Program-made: the position numbers and the translations under genes
The notes under the pieces: generated by a model
Seen by the model: the letters and a program-made list of their open reading frames with translations, nothing else
The model's database searches: none
What the model was told of the DNA's origin: nothing
Assembly: GCF_014698475.1 (NCBI RefSeq)
Contig: NZ_JACJTB010000036.1
Span: 1 to 64,000 of the forward strand
Reading direction: 5' to 3'
Source: Nostoc spongiaeforme FACHB-130
Lineage (GTDB): Bacteria; Cyanobacteriota; Cyanobacteriia; Cyanobacteriales; Nostocaceae
DNA: 64,000 nt
In this document: piece after piece, positions 16,714-26,050 of the stretch
How positions within the stretch are numbered: position 1 is the first letter of the stretch
How the letters are laid out: each line of letters begins with the position of its first letter

Positions 16714-17859
16714 ATGTCGCAAACCATCTCCATTAACGATAGTCAGCGATTACCACTCAAACCCCTGGAAATCCCTTCCAAGCTGCTATTAGGCCCTGGC
16801 CCTTCCAATGCCCATCCTACAGTTCTCCAGGCAATGAATACCTCACCTCTAGGGCATCTTGACCCAGATTTCTTAGGGCTGATGGATGAAATTCAATCTT
16901 TACTCCGCTATGTTTGGCAAACCGAAAATCCTCACACTATCGCTGTGAGTGGTACTGGTTCTGCTGCAATGGAAGCAACTATCGCCAATGCTGTCGAACC
17001 CGGTGATGTGGTGTTAATTGGTGTGGCTGGATATTTTGGAAATCGTTTAGTTGATATGGCGGGGCGATATGGTGCTGATGTCCGTACCATTACTAAACCT
17101 TGGGGGCAAGTTTTCTCTCTAGAAGAACTCCGCACAGCTATGGAAACCCATCGCCCGACAATTTTGGCTTTGGTTCACGCCGAAACTTCTACAGGTGCGC
17201 GTCAGCCTTTAGATGGTGTTGGTGAACTCTGTCGGGAATTCGGCACGCTGTTATTAATCGATACTGTCACTAGCCTTGGTGGTGTGCCGATATTTTTAGA
17301 TGAGTGGGGAGTTGATTTAGCTTATAGCTGTAGCCAAAAAGGCTTGGGCTGTCCGCCTGGGGCTTCACCTTTTACTATGAGTCCTCGTGCTTGGGAAAAA
17401 TTGCAGCGCCGCAGCACGAAGGTGGCAAACTGGTATTTAGATATGACTTTGCTGGGTAAGTATTGGGGTAGTGAACGTGTTTATCATCATACAGCCCCCA
17501 TTAATTTGTATTATGCTCTGCGGGAAGCTTTGCGGTTGGTTGCTGAGGAAGGATTAGCTAACTGTTGGCAACGTCATCAAAAGAATGTGGAATATCTCTG
17601 GGACAGGCTAGAAGAAATCGGCCTAAGTTGTCACGTTGAACGGGAATATCGTTTACCAACTTTGACTACAGTCTGTATTCCTGAAGGTGTGGACGGTAAA
17701 GCCATTGCTAGACAGCTATTAACAGAACACGGAATTGAAGTTGGCGGTGGACTTGGTGAACTGGCTGGTAAAGTTTGGCGCGTTGGACTGATGGGTTTTA
17801 ATAGCCGTAAAGAAAATGTTGACCGCCTAATAGAAGCACTGGCAAAAGTCTTACATTAG
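16714..17859 (+). CDS. Alanine-glyoxylate / serine-pyruvate aminotransferase family
   Basis: 381 residues, a class V PLP enzyme. The N-terminal LLLGPGPSNAHPTVLQAM, the AVSGTGSAAMEATIAN cofactor loop, LLLIDTVTSLGG (the aspartate that pairs with the pyridine nitrogen) and SCSQKGLGCPPGASP, with the Schiff-base lysine about residue 209, identify the AGT group. In a cyanobacterium it most likely makes glycine from glyoxylate during photorespiration. AAGGA precedes the start at good spacing. Two hairpins follow (17,867-17,895 and 17,938-17,964). Confidence 0.93.
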   Translation: MSQTISINDSQRLPLKPLEIPSKLLLGPGPSNAHPTVLQAMNTSPLGHLDPDFLGLMDEIQSLLRYVWQTENPHTIAVSGTGSAAMEATIANAVEPGDVVLIGVAGYFGNRLVDMAGRYGADVRTITKPWGQVFSLEELRTAMETHRPTILALVHAETSTGARQPLDGVGELCREFGTLLLIDTVTSLGGVPIFLDEWGVDLAYSCSQKGLGCPPGASPFTMSPRAWEKLQRRSTKVANWYLDMTLLGKYWGSERVYHHTAPINLYYALREALRLVAEEGLANCWQRHQKNVEYLWDRLEEIGLSCHVEREYRLPTLTTVCIPEGVDGKAIARQLLTEHGIEVGGGLGELAGKVWRVGLMGFNSRKENVDRLIEALAKVLH

Positions 17860-17866
17860 GGGGCTA

Positions 17867-17964
17867 GGGAATAGGGAATCATTTTCCTTATTCCCAACTC
17901 CTGATTCTTCATTCCCATTTATAAAAAATCTAATACTGGTGCGTTAATTAGGATGTAACGCACC
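17867..17964. terminator. Two hairpins between convergent genes
   Basis: GGGAATAGGGAA (17,867-17,878) pairs with TTTCCTTATTCCC (to 17,895). A second, perfect 9-bp hairpin GGTGCGTTA/TAACGCACC spans 17,938-17,964. They lie between the aminotransferase and the convergent gene at 18,029 and could stop transcription from both sides. Confidence 0.6.
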
Positions 17965-18028
17965 GTCATAACAATGGTAATCGCACCCTTATTCCTTCGT
18001 TTGTGTAATTAAATAACGACTTGACACT

Positions 18029-18265
18029 TTAGGCTACAACTTCTTCACGTTGACAATCAAATACAACCATAAAAGAAGCATCAGGAATCATTTGACGTAG
18101 GCGCTGCATATAACCATCGGCATCAGAACGACTGCGAAAGCGAGCGACAATTTCTCTTTGGGCATCGGGTTGTAAACGGGCAATTGCCCAAGAATTTAGG
18201 CGTTCTTTGTAGGCGATCGCGTGATTTTCGTTCTGATTTGCTTTGTATTCAGTATTGTGTGGCAT
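18029..18265 (-). CDS. Small conserved cyanobacterial protein, function unknown
   Basis: About 78 residues starting MPHNTEYKANQNENHAIAYKERL. The ATG at 18,265 is favoured over an upstream in-frame ATG whose extension would cover a terminator-like hairpin. The C-terminal part (FRSRSDADGYMQRLRQMIPDASFMVVFD) looks like a compact alpha/beta domain of the kind seen in short cyanobacterial SPOR-like or DUF proteins. No signal or membrane segment. I do not recognise a named family. Confidence 0.65.
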   Translation of the reverse strand: MPHNTEYKANQNENHAIAYKERLNSWAIARLQPDAQREIVARFRSRSDADGYMQRLRQMIPDASFMVVFDCQREEVVA

Positions 18266-18932
18266 GATTTTAGAATATCCGTGTGTAATTTTCAGTGAAG
18301 GCGTTACTGACTTCTCTTGGCGGGGATGCACTAACGCCTTTTTTCAAGTTGCTGCCACCTTGTTATTCTATTATTTTTGGATTGTCAAGATTTCGCGGAT
18401 TATTTTACAAGAACTTATCTTGTTAATTAAACTTGCGATCGCTCTCAAACCCTTCATTGGTAACTAATGAAGGTCAAAAACAATCCAAAAGTGGAATATT
18501 AACAAGTGTGGCATCTCCACGAGAGTTACTTACTTCTACACGCACATTTAATACCAACCGGAAAAATTTCTTAACGTCTCAATATATACATTTTTAGTAT
18601 TCCGTATCCAAAGTTACTTTCCAAAAAGCTATTTATATCTGAAAAAATAATATTAATTTTTATCAATTATTATTAAATTGAGTGAGAAGTATTTTTAATT
18701 TTCGAGAGAAAAATCCGAAAAAGTGCTTGATTTGAATTAGCTTGACCAACTGTTTAGCAATTCGTTAAAATTTCTGCGAATTAATACTTTCAAGACTTAC
18801 GCAAATGTCACAATTATTGGTTGATGCGTAACGCTATAAGTCTCATGACTATGTTCAAATCTGCTCGTTACGTCAAACACCCAACAGAAAAAATATGTCA
18901 GTTGCGTAAGTCCTAACTTCTATATACAGAAA
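18266..18932. other. Long spacer with an orphan terminator hairpin and an inverted-repeat element
   Basis: No protein gene is convincing. On the plus strand a 9-bp stem (AAGGCGTTA/TAACGCCTT, 18,298-18,340) is followed by a T run, with no gene upstream on that strand; it may end a small RNA. GACTTACGCA (18,794-18,803) and TGCGTAAGTC (18,903-18,912) are perfect 10-bp inverted ends of a 119-bp element, the second copy of the element type at 5,479. The rest is AT-rich and includes the promoter of the ATP-grasp gene. Confidence 0.5.
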
Positions 18933-19940
18933 ATGCCATTAGTAACATCGATAATTCAAAAAATTGCTTCCCAAATAGGAGCAGTAGTTGTAGTAGACCC
19001 AGAATATGCTTTTGTTGGGCATATTACATTTAAAAACGGCAATAAAGCTTGTTTTAGTCATAGTAAATTAAATATCAATGGTTTTGGTTCTGCCGAGATA
19101 GCTAAAGATAAAGCATATTCAAACTTTTTTTTGAAACACTTTGGTTATAAAGTTACAGAAGGGCAAACTTTTTTTAGCAAAAAAATCTGTGAAAAAATCA
19201 GCAGTGAGAGAAATATTGATGCTGGATTTGATTACGCTAAAGAATTAGGATTCCCGGTAATTGTGAAGCCGATTAATCTCAGTCAAGGCAGATTTGTTAC
19301 CAAAGTTTATAATAAAACTGAATACTATCAAGTTGCGAAAAAAATCCTCCGCATCACTCCCGGTTTTATAGTGGAGAGATTTTATGCAGGTAATGATTAT
19401 AGAATTGTCGTTGTAGATGATGAAGTCCTCGCAGTATATCAAAGAATTCCTTTCTGTGTTATCGGTGATGGCAAGTCTACTATTGCAGAATTAATCCAAA
19501 AAAAATCAGCAGAATTGACTGCGAATGGCAGAAAAAATAATGTAGATGCTGATGATTTCCGCATCAAGCGTAAATTAAGAAGACAAAAGCTGAAGTTAGA
19601 TAGTATCATCCCTGAAAATCAGGTGATTTATTTATTAGATAATGCCAATTTATCAAGTGGAGGTCAGGGAGTAGATGTGACTGAAAATATCCATCCTGAC
19701 TTTAAAAAGTTAGCGGTAAATGCTACAAAAGATATGGGTTTAAGATTGTCAGGTTTAGATGTGATTACTGATGACATAACTCAGCCAATGAATAATTATG
19801 TAATCATCGAAATTAATGGTTCGCCTAGTTTAACTAATTTTGCTTCTATTGGTGAAGCGCAGGTACAACGAGTTGAGAATTTATATTTCAAAATTCTGAA
19901 AGCGTTGGAAAATGAGCCAGTTGGTTTTGAGTCTAATTGA
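18933..19940 (+). CDS. Stand-alone ATP-grasp protein related to cyanophycin synthetase
   Basis: 335 residues. ATP-grasp motifs appear in order: an N-terminal region with SKLNINGFGSAEIAKDKAYSNFFL, the lysine strand FPVIVKPINLSQGRFVTKV, IVERFYAGNDYRIVVVDDEVLAVYQR, and the metal site VIIEINGSPSLTNF near the C-terminus. The segment VIGDGKSTIAELI is shared with the ATP-grasp domain of cyanophycin synthetase (CphA). The N-terminal and Mur-ligase domains of CphA are missing, so it should ligate an amino acid or peptide on its own rather than make cyanophycin. The substrate is unknown. It has its own promoter and ends at a palindromic terminator. Confidence 0.85.
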   Translation: MPLVTSIIQKIASQIGAVVVVDPEYAFVGHITFKNGNKACFSHSKLNINGFGSAEIAKDKAYSNFFLKHFGYKVTEGQTFFSKKICEKISSERNIDAGFDYAKELGFPVIVKPINLSQGRFVTKVYNKTEYYQVAKKILRITPGFIVERFYAGNDYRIVVVDDEVLAVYQRIPFCVIGDGKSTIAELIQKKSAELTANGRKNNVDADDFRIKRKLRRQKLKLDSIIPENQVIYLLDNANLSSGGQGVDVTENIHPDFKKLAVNATKDMGLRLSGLDVITDDITQPMNNYVIIEINGSPSLTNFASIGEAQVQRVENLYFKILKALENEPVGFESN

Positions 19941-19968
19941 ATTAAATTGAATACACAATATGCGTTTC

Positions 19969-20001
19969 AGATCCCCGACTTCTTCAAGAAGTCGGGGATT
20001 T
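19969..20001. terminator. Bidirectional terminator, GATCCCCGACTTCTT palindrome
   Basis: A perfect palindrome with AGATCCCCGACTTCTT-type arms lies between the convergent ATP-grasp and Ppx/GppA genes. It is a member of the five-copy family first listed at 15,358. Confidence 0.75.
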
Positions 20002-20023
20002 GTTTGGTCAGTTGAGACAATAT

Positions 20024-21673
20024 TTAGTTAACTGCAAATTTAGCAGTTTCTAAAGTCGCAACTAATCTCACCCCAAACTCTGCTTCAAATACGCCTTTTT
20101 TGTAGTCTAAACTCCACATTTCTAAGGAGCAATCATCATCAGGATTTGTGGGGAATATTGACAGATTAACCTGTTGTGAATCAGGATAATAACTAAATTT
20201 TACCTGAGAGATTGCGCCGATTTGTCGTCTATCTAAAGCAACAGCTAATCGGAGAACTGCACTTAATTGACAGACTATTTGTCGATGATCTTTACTCAAC
20301 AAGTTGCGGAAATTTTCGTGCTTTTTTTTGGGTGGTGATTTGCGATGATAACGGGCTAAGTTGGCAATGATTTCAATTTCGGTTTCGGTATAGCCTAATA
20401 ATTCACCATTGCGAATTAGATAGTATGAGTGTTTGTGGTGAGATGAATGGCTGATATGATGACCGCAATTGTGTAAGATGGCTGCTGCCCATAAAAGTTG
20501 ACGTTCCTCATTACCCCAGTTGTGGAGAATGCCTTGGGTTTGGTCAAATAAACTCAGGGCAAAAACAGCCACGCGATCGCTATGTTCAATATTGATGTGG
20601 TATTTGCTAACCTGTTTCAATACACTGCGCTGACGGATTGAACTTTGGTAACGCAAGCGGTCTTCAATTAAACCGTGAGTCAGCATCCAATCGACAATTA
20701 CACCTTCGCGCAACGCCCGCCCGCAGAGTGTGACTGCATCTACACCCAACAAAGTCATTGCTTCTTGCAGAACTACCGCACCCGCCAAAATCACTTCTGA
20801 CCGCTTTTCTGGCATTCCTGGAATGGCTGTCCTTTCCACATTGGTCATTGTCGCCAAGCGATTCACCCAGCCGCGCAAATCCTGAATACTCAATTGATAG
20901 CCATTCAGGGTGGAAGGTACTGTACCTAACTTTTCCCTAGCATCAATCATGGCGAGAGTTTCTATTGTGCCGGATGTTCCCACTAATCTGGGCGATTCGC
21001 CAAACTGAATATTTGCTAAAACATCGTCTACAGAACGTTCTAGCATTCCCCTGACATAAGCTTGCAGATATTGCAACTCGCTGTGGTTGATGGGGTCGGT
21101 GGTGATAAATTCCCCTGTCAGCCGCACTGCACCAACTTTGGTACTGGTGAGTGTGCGTGGTTCTTGACTGTCTCCCAAAATAATTTCTGTGGAACCACCA
21201 CCAATATCGATAATGATGTGGGGCTGGTTGTTAAATTCCATCCCCGACAGCACACCCAAATAGATGCGGCGTGCTTCTTCTTGACCGGAAATTAAGTCAA
21301 CACTTAAACCCAACTCGCTATCGATTCTGTGGAGAAAATCTCTACCATTGGGGGCTTCCCGCACTGCACTGGTAGCTACAGCAATGATGGTTTCGGCATT
21401 AAAAGTTTTTGCAACTGCTTGGAAGCGTCTTAAAGTGGCGATCGCCCGATCCATGACTTCTGGTTTTAATTCACCAGTCACTAAATTGCGATCGCCCAGT
21501 CTCACCGTCTCTTTTTCTCTGGTAAAAATACTAAAAGCTGGTAGGGTTGGGTCAATTTTTACCACTACCATGTGCAGAGAATTTGTTCCCAAATCAATGG
21601 CAGCAATAATCCGGTGTTGCTGAACTGGTTGAGTTTTTACACTCTCCCAGTTAGCAGAAACTAAATTTAGCAT
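20024..21673 (-). CDS. ppx: Ppx/GppA exopolyphosphatase / pppGpp phosphohydrolase
   Basis: 549 residues, the usual cyanobacterial length. The actin-like ATPase domain shows AAIDLGTNSLHMVVVK, the AVATSAVREAPNG segment, IIDIGGGSTEIIL and LVGTSGTIETLAM. The C-terminal half is an HD-like all-helical domain (AAILHNCGHHISHSSHHKHSYYLI). The enzyme cleaves the terminal phosphate of polyphosphate and may act on pppGpp. It is divergent from the prenyltransferase gene, with about 270 bases between them. Confidence 0.94.
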   Translation of the reverse strand: MLNLVSANWESVKTQPVQQHRIIAAIDLGTNSLHMVVVKIDPTLPAFSIFTREKETVRLGDRNLVTGELKPEVMDRAIATLRRFQAVAKTFNAETIIAVATSAVREAPNGRDFLHRIDSELGLSVDLISGQEEARRIYLGVLSGMEFNNQPHIIIDIGGGSTEIILGDSQEPRTLTSTKVGAVRLTGEFITTDPINHSELQYLQAYVRGMLERSVDDVLANIQFGESPRLVGTSGTIETLAMIDAREKLGTVPSTLNGYQLSIQDLRGWVNRLATMTNVERTAIPGMPEKRSEVILAGAVVLQEAMTLLGVDAVTLCGRALREGVIVDWMLTHGLIEDRLRYQSSIRQRSVLKQVSKYHINIEHSDRVAVFALSLFDQTQGILHNWGNEERQLLWAAAILHNCGHHISHSSHHKHSYYLIRNGELLGYTETEIEIIANLARYHRKSPPKKKHENFRNLLSKDHRQIVCQLSAVLRLAVALDRRQIGAISQVKFSYYPDSQQVNLSIFPTNPDDDCSLEMWSLDYKKGVFEAEFGVRLVATLETAKFAVN

Positions 21674-21946
21674 CTAGTTTTCTCTCTCTATTTAAGAAGG
21701 ACGAAGATGGGATTGCGGGATTATGGACTTTGAAACTGGTTGCCACAGATGCCTTCTCAGACTGATGGTATCGAGACGCTACCTGAGCTTGGTAGATTTA
21801 CCCTGCCATTTACAACTTAAGTGACGATGAATTATGTATTCATCGTTGCAAATTTAGGTTGTGTTTTTACAAATAACAAATAAAGTTATTCTATAGATGT
21901 AAAGAAGTATTAACTGAGCAATTTTAGTAATTTCTGCTGAATTTCT

Positions 21947-22828
21947 ATGTTGAGTACGCCAGAAAGCAACCAAGAACCTGTGTGGTCTGTGATTATCCGG
22001 CTTTTACGGTGGCATAAACCAGAAGGACGGTTAATTTTGATGATTCCTGCCTTGTGGGCTGTGGTTTTGGCGGCGGCTGGTCAACCGCCTTTACCCTTAG
22101 TGGGAGTGATTGTTTTGGGTACTCTGGCCACGAGTGCAGCCGGGTGTGTGGTCAATGATTTGTGGGATAAAGATATTGATCCCGAAGTGGAAAGAACACG
22201 CGATCGCCCTTTAGCTTCTCGTGCTTTATCAATTAAAGTAGGCATTGTAGTGGCGATTATCGCCCTGGGATGTGCGGCGATGCTGGCATTTTATTTGAAT
22301 CCCTTGAGCTTCTGGCTTTCATTTGCCGCCGTCCCCGTAATTCTACTGTATCCAGGGGCAAAGCGGGTGTTTCCTGTGCCGCAGTTGGTACTATCTATTG
22401 CTTGGGGTTTTGCGGTGTTGATTAGTTGGAGTGCTGTCACGCAAAATCTTTCTCAACCAACTTGGTTACTTTGGGGCGCAACTATACTCTGGACATTGGG
22501 ATTTGATACTGTGTATGCCATGAGCGATCGCGCCGATGACCGACGCATAGGTATTAATTCTAGTGCTTTGTTTTTTGGTGATTATGCCCCAGAGGCGATC
22601 GGTATTTTCTTTATCGGTACAATCTTTTTATTAGGCTGGTTGGGGGTTGAGATTCATCTACACTTCGCTTTTTGGATAACTCTTGCATTGGCTAGTATCG
22701 GTTGGGTTTGGCAATATTGGCGATTGAAACAACAAGACTTGCCAAATGCGGCTTATGGCGAAATGTTTCGGCAGAATGTGTGGATTGGCTTTATTTTACT
22801 GGCAGGGATGATTGTTGGCTGGCTTTAA
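21947..22828 (+). CDS. plqA: 4-hydroxybenzoate prenyltransferase (plastoquinone synthesis)
   Basis: 293 residues, a UbiA-family membrane enzyme with about eight membrane segments. The first Asp-rich motif is NDLWDKDIDPEVERTRDRPLAS, and the second is YAMSDRADDRRIG. The early RLLRWHKPEGRLILMIPALWA segment is typical of 4-hydroxybenzoate polyprenyltransferases. In cyanobacteria the enzyme attaches the solanesyl chain to 4-hydroxybenzoate, the first committed step towards plastoquinone-9. A palindromic terminator follows at 22,834. Confidence 0.93.
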   Translation: MLSTPESNQEPVWSVIIRLLRWHKPEGRLILMIPALWAVVLAAAGQPPLPLVGVIVLGTLATSAAGCVVNDLWDKDIDPEVERTRDRPLASRALSIKVGIVVAIIALGCAAMLAFYLNPLSFWLSFAAVPVILLYPGAKRVFPVPQLVLSIAWGFAVLISWSAVTQNLSQPTWLLWGATILWTLGFDTVYAMSDRADDRRIGINSSALFFGDYAPEAIGIFFIGTIFLLGWLGVEIHLHFAFWITLALASIGWVWQYWRLKQQDLPNAAYGEMFRQNVWIGFILLAGMIVGWL

Positions 22829-22833
22829 TGGTC

Positions 22834-22866
22834 AGATCCCGGACTTCTTGAAGAAGTCCGGGATCT
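22834..22866 (+). terminator. Terminator-like palindrome, GATCCCGGACTTCTT type
   Basis: A 33-base perfect palindrome six bases after the prenyltransferase stop. It matches the family at 15,358, 19,969, 56,339 and 60,113 except for a compensated pair (CCCGG / CCGGG), so base pairing is preserved while the sequence varies. Confidence 0.75.
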
Positions 22867-23021
22867 CAGCCTCATTTGATTTACAAGAATTTTATGAAGT
22901 TGCCGTATTTTCCCTGATTACACAAAGATTTCATCAATATTATAAATATTAGCTCCGCAATCTTACGAATATAGTTTATTTGTTGGGTATATGCAGATGA
23001 AGTTTAGCAGCACCCAACGCA

Positions 23022-23600
23022 ATGCAGCGATCGCACCTTGCTAAAGCGGCCATGATAGTTTTCCTTTCCCTTGGTAGTTTAGGGATTGTGGGCGGCAGTT
23101 TTTTAATCCGAAGGGCTTTCAGTAGTACTACTGAGTCAAGCATTATTACTAATGCAGGCCGTTACAGTGAAATCCGCAATCAACTTTGGGCAAGTCCCGC
23201 CGAGATTCAGCATTTTCCCCGCACAATTTCCGCCGATTCTCCAGATGTGCGAGTTGCCTATTCTCCAGGGGTTGCCCAAGCTAGTACTTTTTTCCAAGTA
23301 CGAAAAAAACAATCCCCCGCCCAAATTCAACAGTTATTAGCAAAATACCGAAAACTAGCCAAGCATAAATACTTAGGTGGCGATACCAATGTCCACTCTA
23401 ACCTTCCTAATGGTGTTCCCACTACCTTTTTCTATACTGGTGATGCTGAGAGAGAATCTTTTCCGCCTTCTTATGAAATTTTAGTGTTGAATGCGAAAGA
23501 TCAAGGTACTGCGGGGTTTAGGTGGAATCACGGTGATAGTTACGGCGTAGCTATTGATAGTGCAGCCTCAGAAATTGTTTATTGGGCTGAAAAATGGTAA
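23022..23600 (+). CDS. Membrane-anchored protein of unknown function
   Basis: 192 residues with an N-terminal membrane anchor or signal (MIVFLSLGSLGIVGGSFLI, residues about 12-30). An exported domain follows with ISADSPDVRVAYSPGVAQASTFFQVRKKQSPAQIQQLLAKYRKL and a C-terminal WNHGDSYGVAIDSAASEIVYWAEKW. The family is not recognised. It ends six bases before the next gene, so the two are probably co-transcribed. The start codon overlaps a HIP1 site (ATGCAGCGATCGC). Confidence 0.75.
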   Translation: MQRSHLAKAAMIVFLSLGSLGIVGGSFLIRRAFSSTTESSIITNAGRYSEIRNQLWASPAEIQHFPRTISADSPDVRVAYSPGVAQASTFFQVRKKQSPAQIQQLLAKYRKLAKHKYLGGDTNVHSNLPNGVPTTFFYTGDAERESFPPSYEILVLNAKDQGTAGFRWNHGDSYGVAIDSAASEIVYWAEKW

Positions 23601-23606
23601 GGCTGA

Positions 23607-24104
23607 ATGCGGAAAATTATCATTGGGGTAATGGGGCCGGGAGAAGCGGCGACAACCCATGATTTACACAATGCTTATGAATTAGGTAGACTCATTGCCC
23701 AACAAGGATGGATTTTGTTGACTGGTGGACGAAATGTTGGCGTGATGGAGGCTGCAAATCAGGGTGCAAAGTCAGCTAATGGGTTAACTCTAGGAATTCT
23801 TCCTGGTAGTCAACCAGAAGGCATTTCGGCTGCGGTTGATATTGCAATTTTCACAGACATGGGAAATGCACGGAATAACATCAACGTTCTTTCTAGTCAT
23901 CTGGTAATTGCTTGCGGTATGGGTGTAGGAACTGCTTCCGAAATTGCCTTAGCGTTAAAAGCACATAAGCCAGTGATTTTGCTAATTGACGACACAAACA
24001 GCAGAAATTTCTTTCAGAAATTATCTGGGGATAATGTTTATCTGGCGGATTCTGCTTTAGATGCGATCGCCACTGCTTTGAAAGTGCTGAGTGCTGAGTG
24101 CTGA
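23607..24104 (+). CDS. SLOG-fold (TIGR00725 / LOG-like) nucleotide-binding protein
   Basis: 165 residues, Rossmann-like. IIIGVMGPGEAA, LLTGGRNVGVMEAANQGAK, TLGILPGSQPEGIS and GVGTASEIALALKAHKPVILL are the diagnostic blocks. Relatives are annotated as TIGR00725 or Moco-carrier-like proteins, and more distantly as LOG phosphoribohydrolases; the PGGxGTxxE motif is altered here to GMGVGTASE. The last residues (VLSAEC) and the stop codon are encoded by a GTGCTGA tandem repeat, so the natural C-terminus has been set by repeat DNA. Probably cytosolic. Confidence 0.88.
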   Translation: MRKIIIGVMGPGEAATTHDLHNAYELGRLIAQQGWILLTGGRNVGVMEAANQGAKSANGLTLGILPGSQPEGISAAVDIAIFTDMGNARNNINVLSSHLVIACGMGVGTASEIALALKAHKPVILLIDDTNSRNFFQKLSGDNVYLADSALDAIATALKVLSAEC

Positions 24105-24298
24105 GTAAAAAACCAGTCCGACTTTCATGCTTGGCTATGAAATATAGCGGTAGTCAGATATGTTAGGACAATTTGAAAACTTAAATGCCAGGAATAGTAA
24201 GACTTTTCCTCCTGCCTCCTGCCTGGTTGGTGAGCGACTTGCCTTGAGCGTTCGCGCAGCGTCTCCGTCAGGAAGCCGAACCACTGCCTCCTGCCTTC
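24084..24298. repeat. GTGCTGA short tandem repeat and a composite repeat tract
   Basis: Three GTGCTGA heptamers (24,084-24,104) overlap the end of the SLOG gene. A CCTCCTGCC repeat and a GC-rich repeat block (GAGCGTTCGCGCAGCGTCTCC, about 24,247-24,267) follow before the diguanylate cyclase gene. Further GTGCTGA tracts lie at 38,571, 42,754, 61,871-61,901 and 63,885. Confidence 0.8.
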
Positions 24299-25321
24299 TT
24301 ATGAAGACATAACCTTGAGATTGGAGAAATCAGCATATTCCCAACTCACAACTCGGTTTCGTCCTAAAGCTTTGGCATTTAATAAGCATTGGTCAGCACG
24401 GTGAAGCAAGCTATAACCTTTATCATCATCATCTGCTTGCAAACTAGCAACACCTAAGCTAATTGTGATTGGAATAGTTAGTTCTTTGCCCATAGCAAAT
24501 GGTTGTTCTGCAACAATGCGATTTAAGCGTTCAGCAACGATGACGGCTTCTTCGCCAGTGGTGTTAGTCAGCACAATTACAAATTCCTCGCCACCGTAAC
24601 GGAATGGTGTATCTTTAGAGCGTAGGTTGTGCCGTAGGCGAGAGGCTAATAATTGTAAAAGGCGATCGCCTACTAAATGCCCATAAGTATCGTTAACTTT
24701 TTTGAAATAATCGATATCTAGAATAATCAAACTCAAAGGATTACTTTGAGTCCGGGCTTTTTTGACTTGTCGAGGTAAATCCCACTCCATCGCCCGACGA
24801 TTACTAATTTCTGTGAGTGAATCTGCTAGAGCGATCGCAGATAATAAATCATTTGTCCGCATCAGTTCCCGGTATTTTTGGGCTTTCCGTAAACCAACAC
24901 CGACTTGAGCTAGTATTACCTGATGATGGGCTGCTACACTGGCGGGATTCTGAGCAATTATCTCATCTGTTAATTGCCAAATATAAGCATCTGCGCCTTG
25001 TCTAAGTGCAGTGGTGGTCATTTCCCATTCCCAACACAAATCCTGCTCACTTTTAGCCGTCAACTGATAGGAACGATCCTCGAAAAGAATACAATACAAC
25101 CAAGATAGCTGGGTTTGGTTTTTTAACCAACCGCATAGTTCTATGCTTTTATCCAAACTTGCCTGTATAAATATGACATCAGGCGGTTCATTTTCTAGTT
25201 GAGAAATTGCCTGATGAAAATCAGCTATCACTTCTACAGTAAAAGCGGTTGTATCCAGTATCTGATCGGGAAGTTTGGCGAAGAATTTATCACTTCCAAA
25301 GACCAGAATTGAAATATTCAT
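24299..25321 (-). CDS. Diguanylate cyclase with degenerate receiver-like domain
   Basis: 340 residues. Residues 1-120 look like a receiver fold (ISILVFGSDKFF, PPDVIFIQASLD), but the phospho-acceptor aspartate position appears to be glutamine (VIFIQ), so phosphorylation is unlikely. The GGDEF domain (about 170-330) has the active-site RYGGEEF and an intact inhibitory site RSKD five residues before it. It should make cyclic di-GMP and be feedback-inhibited. No EAL domain. Monocistronic. Confidence 0.92.
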   Translation of the reverse strand: MNISILVFGSDKFFAKLPDQILDTTAFTVEVIADFHQAISQLENEPPDVIFIQASLDKSIELCGWLKNQTQLSWLYCILFEDRSYQLTAKSEQDLCWEWEMTTTALRQGADAYIWQLTDEIIAQNPASVAAHHQVILAQVGVGLRKAQKYRELMRTNDLLSAIALADSLTEISNRRAMEWDLPRQVKKARTQSNPLSLIILDIDYFKKVNDTYGHLVGDRLLQLLASRLRHNLRSKDTPFRYGGEEFVIVLTNTTGEEAVIVAERLNRIVAEQPFAMGKELTIPITISLGVASLQADDDDKGYSLLHRADQCLLNAKALGRNRVVSWEYADFSNLKVMSS

Positions 25322-26050
25322 TTTTTATATCTGCCTTATTTCGAGTTAAAAATTCCTACTAATTTTTACAATAGAGAAACTATCAGTATTTTTATTATCG
25401 ATATATTTCCCTATATTTGATAGTCATAACCTTAAATTAACTATGCCTAGATAATTTTAATATCATCTTAATACATGACCCTGAATACAACTACTGAACT
25501 TTACACTTATGATCATTACTGTCCGTCTTTGACCTTTTTTTTTAAAACAGTAGAAATACGGAAATTATATTTGTTTTTAATAGAATCACTGTAGTTTCCA
25601 GGTGTTAATTTTTTGTCGATAAAAACACAATGAATAGTACAGTTTCTGTTTGGTAACAGTTTATTTTCTTTGCTAAAAACAAATATTTAAAAAAATATAA
25701 AATTTTGCTTTTGTCCGTAAAAACCGAGATGCTTTATAAATATGAAAAATGCTATGGAGTTCATCTGGGTAAGGATTACCACGTCAAACAAGCTTAGTTG
25801 TTAGAGGATTTCAACTAGGCTTTTGAAATGAGTCTTATTTGTTGAATAAGTGAATTTACGAGAGCGATAACTTTGATGACCGACTAGAAGTGAATCGAGT
25901 CGATGATTTAGTTCTCAAATCTAGATGGGAACATATTTTGACACTGGATTGTGCAGGGGCTGAAAGTTCATTTGCCCCTACAAATCTGGAGTTGTGCTGT
26001 AGATTCAGCACCAACTAATCTAAAAATTATGTAAACCCTTTATGAAGAAA
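25322..26050. other. 730-base gene-free region with a terminator-like hairpin
   Basis: No open frame is convincing on either strand. A 10-bp stem (AGCTTAGTTG with CAACTAGGCT, one G-U pair, 11-base loop) followed by TTTTG lies at 25,791-25,824 on the plus strand. It has no gene before it and may be the 3' end of a small RNA starting between about 25,600 and 25,750. The rest is AT-rich. Confidence 0.4.
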
